Assembly (NCBI RefSeq): GCF_048564905.1
Contig: NC_133023.1
Span: 74,868,453-74,932,452 of the forward strand
DNA: 64,000 nucleotides
Direction of reading: 5' to 3'
Source: Vicugna pacos
Lineage: Eukaryota; Chordata; Mammalia; Artiodactyla; Camelidae
Shown here: piece after piece, positions 56,281 to 64,000 of the stretch
How positions within the stretch are numbered: position 1 is the stretch's first letter
How the letters are laid out: every line of letters begins with the position of its first letter
Position numbers and translations under genes: made by a program
The notes under the pieces: generated by a model
What the model saw: the letters and a program-made list of their open reading frames with translations, nothing else
The model's database searches: none
What the model was told of the DNA's origin: nothing

Positions 56281-58189
56281 GTGGAAGAATCCAAATGAAC
56301 AAGACAAACAAAAGAATTCTAAAAGTATGAAAACTGTGAGAAACTGAGTTAGACTGTTCTATTTGGAAGCCTCATTAAACAAGAATTAGAAACTGATGGG
56401 AGAAAGCCCATCTCCAGTAGAAGGTGGCACTTTCGAGAATGGAATAAGGCACTATAAAGATTTATGCTGGGTCAACGGAATTAATCTGAGATTGTCTTGG
56501 GCTAACCAGGATGTATGGTGATCTTAATTAGTAGTAACAAGGGCCATACGATTATAGGAGGAGTCGTGAAAATGAGGCAATGACAAACGACCAGATCATA
56601 CCAAGGTCAGTGGACAGCATCGGATGCATTGGGATAGAGCAGTTAAATGCATGCTAGCAGTTTCTCAGGACAATTATAGTGCTGATCCCCAGGAAGGCAC
56701 TTACTAGGTGGTAATGGAAGGACTGGAAGGGATGGGGTTTTGGCAATTTTTATTGAGCTCAGAGTCAGAAATTACTCTCGTAACTCAAACCCCTCTTCAT
56801 TAGAGATCTCCAAGTTGGGAAAACACAGGTTAAACTTACCACTGGGAATACTCCCTTCCCTCTATTTTTAAGAATGATGATGAGAAAGACCAGTGTAGGT
56901 TTCCAGCTCTTAGCTAGCGTGCAGGTAGCTATTGGGGAGATTCCTCTGAGACATACCTCGTAGGGCTCCTCTGAAGGTATAGCTGAACATTGATAGCAAT
57001 TCTCATTTGCCATCCTTCTAGTCCCAGACCTACTTGCCAGTCAGTTTCAGTCCCGTGCCTTTAAAGTGAATTACAGGCTCACCACCCTCTCACATGGTTT
57101 TCCAAGGCAAACAAAAAAATTTATTTAGCTTTTTTGCTTTCTTAATACTTCTCTCCTCTTTTGATGGTATCAGTTTTCTTTGATTCATCTTTAGCCTCTG
57201 CCCTCCTTCTTGTCCTGCCATCTGACCTCTAAAATGACTGCTTTGTGAAGGATTCCATCTTGAAGATGAGGAAATGAGCTTTTCTATTTTTCTGATAATG
57301 TACTCTTAACCAAATAAAGTGCAACAGGAATAAAGGCATTTGCTTCGCCTGTACGTTCCCCCACTTTTTTTTTTTAAATCTGTAAACATTTCTTGTGCTA
57401 TCAAAACACATAATAAATTGTAGAACTTGACAGCTGCACATTTATTGGCAAACACCACTTTGAAAGGATATGTCCCTAGAGGATCGATCTTGACAGTGTT
57501 TTTAACCAATGTGCATTGAAACACTGGTACAGACATCAGTCGATGAAAGCAAAGCTCTGTCCGTGGCTTGTGCTGATTCTGCACACCTGTTCACCCTCCA
57601 TGCCCAACCATCATTTGGTTATTCATCGCAAGTCTCACTAGCCTGTACACTGCTTCCCTGATGGATTTGAGATAGCATCTTATATACTGCCAACATCTTG
57701 TATAATACCCAGATTTGATATGCTTTTACCCCTAGTCTCCACAGCCTGAGATTTAAATGTGACAATGCAATTATGTTATAGTTTTATCTTGAAAAGCCAC
57801 ATACCTCTGGCTAGCAAGACAGGCAATCTGGTACCAAGGGTATTTGGGGATTTCTTTCGAACACATTATCGGGAGATACTACAGGAAAAAAGTAAAGCGC
57901 TGGAGCTGATAGGGGTTGAAAGTCAGTCCTCTAGGCAAACGAAATTGCTCAGTTTTTACCACTGAACAGCGTTTTTAAAGAACACACTGAAAAACAGCCA
58001 GAGCAGACACACAGGAGACTTCTTCATATGCAACATAAAGGGTAGCCGAGAGAAAGCCATGATTCTGCAACTAATACACTACTTAAGATGGAAGGGAGTA
58101 AAATGCTGCTAAACTTTATAAAACACAGTCTGCGCTGGCTTTCTTTCTCAAAGGAATCACAGAGATTCCTCTTTCAAAAGCATTTCCTT
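56281..58189. other. Unassigned, about 1.9 kb
   Basis: No repeat family named. 57229-57584 has overlapping open frames on the minus strand with no recognisable protein. No splice-site pattern supports an exon. Confidence 0.35.
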
Positions 58190-58480
58190 TCCCTTTACTT
58201 TAGATGCCTTAGTAACTTTCAGTAAGGGAATTGTGTCCATTAATGATGTTCCTATTTCCAATCAGATTGTGGTTTCTAGATTACTGCTTCCTCCTAGTAT
58301 TCTCTAATTAAGTGGCATCTCTGCTGCTTAGCAATTAGTTCTAAGAGCCTCAGAATGCTTCGCAAGTTTGCCTGGCCTGAAGGGTGGAGAAAGGATTGTA
58401 GACAGAGTGCCTTCTGCTATCTCCCGGTATTTTTGTCTCCATGCCAAATTAAACAAAGTTGAAAGCTTTGTATTATTAAT
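58190..58480. promoter_or_regulatory. Candidate conserved non-coding element
   Basis: Repeat-free stretch with several TAAT-core homeodomain-type motifs (CATTAATGATG, CTAATTAAG, GCAATTAG, ATTATTAATTT) plus a CCAATCAGATTGTGG segment. This is the sort of content seen in developmental enhancers, but it is only motif-level inference; AT-rich DNA yields such motifs by chance. Confidence 0.25.
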
Positions 58481-59649
58481 TTGAAGAAAATGGCTTTGTG
58501 ATACAGTATACTCAATGTCTGAAACATTTTAAATATATTAGTACCTACTATAAACTGTGCATATTAAAGTCTAGTTATTGAAAAAAAAAATGACCCCGAA
58601 CGCTTGAGTTTAAATGATTTAAAGGGTCCAAGAAAGAATCACATTTGGCTGTTCCTGGTTTGATAGTTCAATAGGTGATGGAATCGTTCTATCTATTAAA
58701 TATCTTATCAGATTTATTCATGTTAGATGATAATTTCCCAAATATATTGAACCATCACTACTATTTTTAGTGATGCATACATAATTTAAGGAATTTTGTT
58801 AAAAGAAAGTCAATTAATCTTTTGATAGCCAGGAAATTACGCTGTGGTAAAAATTAACAATTTTAATGTAAGTGGAGAGGCTAATTTTAACTGCAACCTT
58901 TTACCACTACCCCTCTTAGCTTATGGTTGTTGCTTTCTGAGAGTACATATAAGTTGTTTGATATTCCAAAAGCATGTATTTGAATGTGCAAGGGACTTTG
59001 TTAAATGTTGTTCTCAGTTAACTGCAGTGATATGGGTAAGCAACAACAAATACAGAAACAAAAGACTAAAACCGAAAACATGTTGCTATTTCTCAGAGCT
59101 TTATTTGATAGTGATGCTTTCAAAACTTCTAAAACTGTCAGAAATAGTTATGCTTTACTATACATGTGTGAAATTGCACTTGAAAAATATGGGATTTCTT
59201 TGGTGTTTTCCATTTTGTCTAGTATGAGGAAATAAATACATTATTTAAATGCAGGAAATGATATTTGCAAAGTCATGGAGAAATAAACTTCTATAGAATC
59301 CATAGTGGGCATCTTTGCTTTCTATGGTTAAAGTTTTATTCTGTCAAGGCCCTAAGGGAAAACTTCAATGTCTGCCAAGTTCAAGAACTTTCTTTATATG
59401 CCACCTGTTAATTTCAGGACGAATAATTGAAAGTCAGATTTCTTATGGTTAAAACATCCAGTTATTTTGTGCATATGGTAGTGGTTTTTTGAATACATAA
59501 AAATATCTAGATATTGTTCCATATTTTCAGTTTTCATTGGAGTGTTTGATATCACATACCATGCCATCTTAGGTCTTTATTTAAGTAGAAACCACTAAGA
59601 TTTGAAAAATACAGAATCTTAACTTAAAATATTACTGCATCACTTTACC
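58481..59649. other. Unassigned, about 1.2 kb
   Basis: Open frames up to 127 codons occur but have no family resemblance. No named repeat. Confidence 0.35.
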
Positions 59650-59790
59650 TCCAAACGAGTCATCAAATGTTATGGATGCAGACTGTTTTACATTTGCATT
59701 TCTTATTTCTCAACAGTTCTGTGAAGAGGTTAGTGGGTAATGCACTTTACATTTAACATCTGGGAAGGTTGAGGTTCAAAGAGATACAAT
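59650..59790 (-). mobile_element. Weak MIR-like sequence (antisense)
   Basis: TTCTGTGAAGAGGTTAGTGG ... TGGGAAGGTTGAGGTTCAAAG resembles antisense MIR but strongly diverged. Confidence 0.4.
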
Positions 59791-60403
59791 TGCTGGATTC
59801 ACTGGTCATTCAAATAACTATTCTAGAGAAAACAGTAGGAATAAAACTGCAATTCTTTCATTCACTCAACAGTTATCAATTGCTTACTTTGGGTGAAGTA
59901 CTATGATAATTGTAAATGATTCACGGGGGCACGCTCTTAGTTCTTAGAGCTCTGATAATGATCAACTCAAAATTTTTAGCATGTCACAAACAGATAATGT
60001 TTTATCATACTTCTACAATTATTGTGTCTAGAAGCATAGAGTAAATTTAAGCTAAATACATTTATAAATAATAATATATTAACATTTTAAGGGAGAAATT
60101 GATCGTATGCAAATGGAAAGGGCAGGCATTAAGTAAATGATAATTCTCTAATTTCAGCTTCTAATCCACAAGCCTGTTGTGAAGCCCCATCTCCAGAACA
60201 CCTAACTGAGATACCTTCCCACCTCCTCCATATGACACAGGCATTTAACATTTCCAAATATATTGGCTACAATAATATTAATTTTTTTATATCCAATCTT
60301 GTAAATTTCCTGTGATTTTTGACCCTGCTGGTTTTTGTTTCCCTTGTTAACTGAACTGCCAAATGCTGCTATTTCATCTCTCTCTCTTTCCCTCTCTCTT
60401 ATT
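59791..60403. other. Unassigned; possible L2-type tail near 59855-59960
   Basis: TTCACTCAACAGTTATCAATTGC resembles an antisense L2 tail start. The rest is unrecognised. Confidence 0.35.
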
Positions 60404-60421
60404 CACACACACACACACACA
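60404..60421. repeat. (CA)n microsatellite, short
   Basis: Nine CA units after a CT-rich run (60377-60400). Confidence 0.95.
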
Positions 60422-60845
60422 CCACCACACTCACTCTGTTTTCTTTTCTCTCCCCCTGCAGATCAACTTACTTACTTTTCAGACATCTCATTTAACTATC
60501 ACACCTTCTTCTCAATCCTTAATCTCTTCTTTAACCTTTACCAACATTATATTAACAGGGACTTTGTTCTCTCATTTCCTACTCAAACCTGAATGCGTAA
60601 TGTGACTTTTGAGATCTACACCAATTCACTGCATCTCATTTTCAATTCTACCCAAGTAACCTCTTATTCACCAATTGTTTGCTTATGTTTTTTTCTCCTG
60701 TAGTGTACCTAAATTTATTTCTAGGTTTTAGCCATCTTAGAACATTTTATTGATGATTCTTTCTCATGAAGACAGACCATAATCCATGTACCAGAGTAGA
60801 CTGAGTTCATGTATTCTTTCTTTGATTGTAGACCACTAAGCCCTG
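60422..60845. other. Unassigned, pyrimidine-rich
   Basis: May be decayed L2 (CTACTCAAACCTGAATGCG), not certain. Confidence 0.3.
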
Positions 60846-61243
60846 GTGTGGTAAATTATATTTCTGTTGGGAATCTATTGGCCCCATCCTGTGGGAACCC
60901 TCTGTAAGGGAGTTCATTGCTTCATTGATGCCGAGATTGACCTTGTGACTTGCTTTGACCAATGAAGTATAAGTCTTTTCCAAGCAGATACTATATGAGC
61001 CAACATGTGATATTCTAAGCTCACCTGCTCTCTTCTCTCTCTACCATGAGATCAGAACTATCCCAGAAAGGGTCTGATCTACTAATCTGAGTCTCAAGAG
61101 TAAATACATCATGGAGCATAGCTGCAGTGGACCGTCAATAGACCTGTAGTTTGAGTGAAAAAAATGTTTTTGGTTGTTTTAGGTCAGTGAGATTTTGTGA
61201 TTGTTTGTTACTGCAACACAGTGTAACCTAAGTTTACTGATAT
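60846..61243 (+). mobile_element. MLT1-like MaLR LTR
   Basis: TGACTTGCTTTGACCAATGAAG, CACCTGCTCTCTTCTCTC, TTTTAGGTCAGTGAGATTTTG and TTTGTTACTGCAACACAG follow an MLT1-type LTR from the 'GTGACTTGCTTTGGCCAATG' block to the 3' end. Old. Confidence 0.65.
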
Positions 61244-61599
61244 ATGTGCTTATTATCTGTAATTTGCCAAGGGTACTTAGAGTGGCATCATGAATGTAAA
61301 AGTAAACAACATGAGGGCTGTAATACCTGCTCTTTCTCCTGATGTTCAACTCTTTGTCTCTTTAGTCATCCAGGTATGAAATCTTGATATAATTTGTTAT
61401 TTTCTTCCTGTGTCCACCCATCCACCATTCCTTCATTAATTATGATCCTGTACCAATAAACATTTTAAAAAGTGTATGTTCTAATTTTAAATGGTACTCA
61501 GGTCTCTCACCCCTGCCCCTCTCCAAGACACAGTACCTCCTGACATGAGTTAAAGACTCACAATTAAAGAAGCAACAGCTCACATCAAGTAAGCATGGA
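61244..61599. other. Unassigned spacer
   Basis: Nothing recognised. Confidence 0.35.
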
Positions 61600-61770
61600 A
61601 AGAGCTAAGTACATTACAAGCATTGTCCTGTCCACGATGATAATGACGCTAAGTTTGGTGTACCATTATCATCCCCATTTTAAAGATGCAGAAACAAAGG
61701 CAGAGAGAGTTGTAAGTATTTTGTCCAAAGTCACATAAGTGTCAGGAACAGGATTTGAACCCAGTTAGGC
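61600..61770 (-). mobile_element. MIR SINE (antisense)
   Basis: ATTATCATCCCCATTTTAAAG, CAGAGAGAGTTGTAAGTATTT, CCAAAGTCACATAAGTGTC and GGATTTGAACCCAGTTAGGC in clear antisense MIR order. Confidence 0.92.
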
Positions 61771-62464
61771 GGGCAACAATGTCCCATAATTTTCACTGTT
61801 ACTCCAAACTCTTTACTAGAATTTGTAGGGGATGATGCTTCTTCTAGAGGATTAAAGGGTATAGTAAAATCTCTGTCTTCTGTAGGATCTGCTCTCTCTC
61901 TGTCCATGTCTCTAGCTCTCGGTCTCTCTCCTTGATAGATAACCATCTCTTCCCTAAACCGGCCCACCTAGAATTTCCCACCTGATTTTCCTTGGAACTT
62001 GGCCATTTTCTGTGGTACAATGGGTTGATTCTGGTTTGGGTGGTGCCCAGGGACAGAAGAGAAGGAAGTAGTTAGTTCTCCCCAAAAGAAAGGAGGGATT
62101 TCCACCTCCCTTCCCCCATTTTGTCCTTCTCACAGTGAAATGGTAAAATCTAGAGGGCTAGGGTCAGAGATTCTGTTAGAGACAAAATCAACCTTTTTAA
62201 CCCCCACATATGGCCCATTCCTGACTCTAGAGAAGGAGTTTTGGGGTCAAAACTCTGATTAAGAGATGTGCATGCATTTGATTGGAGTGTTCCCTGTATA
62301 TTTAACCCTTAGGAACTGGCCCCAGGAGAAAGCTGGTTGAGGATTTAGGGGCCTGAGGACCTTGCAAAAATCTTCATCAGACAAAGATTAATACAGTCAG
62401 TCCTTTTGCTTGTTTTTTTCCGTTTTCCATTTTCATTCTAGTCTGGGCCATTATCTCTCATCAG
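61771..62464. other. Unassigned, GC-richer
   Basis: Open frames only by chance. 61990-62350 has CCACCTCCCTTCCCCC and a TATATTTAACCC segment that might be LTR-derived, unassigned. Confidence 0.3.
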
Positions 62465-63000
62465 GTTATTGTAATAGTTTTTATTTTCTGGTCAGATAGC
62501 TTCACTTGCTTCCTGCTGATGACTGAAAGCATTCTAAAGTACTTTGCTTGGCTGCAACTACACCTTTCGGTTTTATTTCTCACTTCTTCTTACATTCAAC
62601 AAGTGTTCTGCATTTCTTGCCACGTAGTCAAATTCTCCCAATGCACATTCCTCTCTTCCAGGAAGACTTTTCTGATTTCCTTAGCTAAATGTAATCTGTC
62701 ATGCCTTGAAAATCCAACAGCAATGATCTGTTTTTTTCTCATTGTACATACCAATTTTTGCTTTGTAGTTAATGAGCCATGTTTTATCTACTTCATAAGA
62801 CTATATGCTTCTTGAGGGCAGGGACCACTGGGCATTTATCTTTATATTCCCATAGCTCCTAGCCTTTGCTCCTGCAGCCAGTCATTTATTCGTTCAACAG
62901 CAGCAAACAAAATAGAGATGGAGCATGCATTCATGGAGAGAATATGAAATGCAGCAAGTACACCGACTGAGCCTTCAAATATTTGTTGAATGAGTGTTAA
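62465..63000 (+). mobile_element. L2 LINE, 3' end, with an unexplained insert
   Basis: CTTCCAGGAAGACTTTTCTG, CTATATGCTTCTTGAGGGCAG and CATAGCTCCTAGCCTTTG, then after about 120 bp that does not fit, TCAAATATTTGTTGAATGAG completes the L2 tail. The interruption lies near 62865-62975. Confidence 0.8.
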
Positions 63001-63841
63001 TCATAATTGATGTATTTACTGGTCTCTATTAAAATGAATAAGTTCTTAAGTAAAAAGAAATATTATGTTTATATTTAAAAGTACCTCAAGGTGACTACAG
63101 ACATCTATCTATAGGGTTCATTTAATATTTATAGTCCACAAGGGACGCTTATGACACCATAAATTTAATGAAAGTTGATAGTAACAGATACTTTAAAATT
63201 TTTAAATATTGTCTTGTTTATTATACTTTTTTTTTAAATCCATGAAAGGGGGAACAATTATGCATTCTGGAGAAATGTTTTCTCCAGAATTTATATCTTA
63301 TAGAATAAAGATCTCAAGATTAGATCAGCCATACTCAGCATAGAAAAGTTCTTGATTAATTTTACTATTACAGTGAAATGGTCTATTTGCCCAGGGAATC
63401 AACTCTTGCCATTTAAATATTAATTCGAATACCTAGCTCCCTGACAGAAATTAGTGGAGCTCTGGTGTGATGTGCACAAATTATAAAAATAAGAACAACA
63501 CATAGGCAGCCAACTAAAAAATTAATATCTTTATGACAGCCCTTTTATTTGAGCCTAAACAATTTTGACCACTTTGAGAATTACTCTTCTAGGTTTATCT
63601 GGGATTGTCCCCACCACTCCATGAAAATGAACCATAAAAAGCATCATAAAATCTCACATGAAATTTGCTGATTTCAGGATCACTAGACCCAGGGACACTG
63701 GCAAACCCAGCTGGGAATCCTAGGAACGAGGAACTCTCATGTAGCCGTGAAGGCAGCAAGGTTGTCCCCAAAGTGTTACTATTACTGCCATTGGCCTTCA
63801 GAGCCTTCCACCCCTGATCACCTACCCCACTGACTGGCTGG
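63001..63841. other. Unassigned sequence
   Basis: No recognised element. Confidence 0.35.
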
Positions 63842-64000
63842 TGTTACCAACTAAATGTTTGCATTCCCCACCCCACCCGTATCATATGCTGAAACCTACT
63901 GCCCCCCAATGTGATAGTATTAGGAGGTAGGGCCTTTGGGAAGTAATTAGGATTAGAGGAGATCATGAGGATGAAGCCCTCATGAATGGGATTAGTGCCC
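63842..64000 (+). mobile_element. MaLR LTR (MST/MLT1A-like), cut by the window edge
   Basis: AATGTGATAGTATTAGGAGG, TAGGGCCTTTGGGAAGTAAT and CCCTCATGAATGGGATTAG are MaLR LTR landmarks; the rest lies outside the window. Same broad family as 41130-41455, opposite strand. Confidence 0.92.

Noticed and set aside
58844-59227. 127-codon and overlapping 76-codon open frames on the plus strand
   Set aside because: No domain, no similarity that I recognise, AT-rich codon use like the surroundings.
1-64000. Ruminant Bov-B/Bov-tA, pig PRE-1, cetacean CHR and primate Alu elements
   Set aside because: Looked for by their characteristic wording and not found; this absence is used as weak evidence for a camelid.
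1-64000. tRNA, rRNA, snRNA or microRNA genes
   Set aside because: No cloverleaf-type A/B box pair outside MIR elements and no recognisable U1-U6, 7SK or Y RNA sequence; hairpins present are explained by AT tracts and inverted repeats.

Overview
This looks like mammalian intergenic or deep-intronic DNA: AT-rich, no convincing host exon on either strand, and filled with interspersed repeats of many ages. The youngest LINE-1 tails (about 9205-9776, 23341-23592, 27061-27750, 29575-29856) end in the motif family typical of cetartiodactyl L1 (tail ending ACAACATTGT... followed by a TATACTTCAAT-like A-rich end). I see no Bov-B or Bov-tA (ruminant), PRE-1 (pig) or CHR (cetacean/hippo/ruminant) SINEs. 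A camelid is my best guess (inference, moderate confidence); cetartiodactyl is firmer. Family names for repeats come from memory of consensus sequences, not from a search.

Layout. 1-3145 is a decayed L1M-type LINE. 3.3-8.6 kb holds a hAT fragment, a TG microsatellite, an MLT-like LTR and three solo LTRs; one of these (7345-7823) has a clear 4-bp target duplication and splits an older L1. 9.1-10.9 kb is a long antisense L2 split by a young L1. 11.06-18.76 kb is an old, broken class I provirus on the minus strand with both LTRs, traces of protease and envelope, and a later solo LTR inside it. 19.5-27 kb is mainly L2 in both orientations, MER20 and MIR. 27.9-28.9 kb is a diverged inverted repeat of about 1 kb, followed by LTRs to 30.5 kb. 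33.7-41.8 kb is a dense fossil block: an L2 split by an LTR, a MaLR LTR, two ERV-L-like pol remnants pointing in opposite directions around two tandem L2 tails, another MaLR LTR, a MIR and a Tigger-type MITE.

41.8-51.6 kb is mostly unassigned, low-repeat sequence with microsatellites. 51.6-53.9 kb packs three solo LTRs from two families, and all three show 4-bp flanking duplications. 54.4-55.7 kb has two copies of one hAT element. 55.7-64.0 kb is largely unassigned apart from MIR, L2 and MLT copies; it includes a homeodomain-motif-rich stretch near 58.2-58.5 kb that could be a conserved non-coding element. A MaLR LTR runs off the right edge.

No gene set works together here. The window's content is a layered record of transposition. 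The most notable structures are the inverted repeat, the solo-LTR cluster, an LTR family whose R-region repeat unit varies in number between copies, and the nested provirus. I found no undescribed functional system that I can support.
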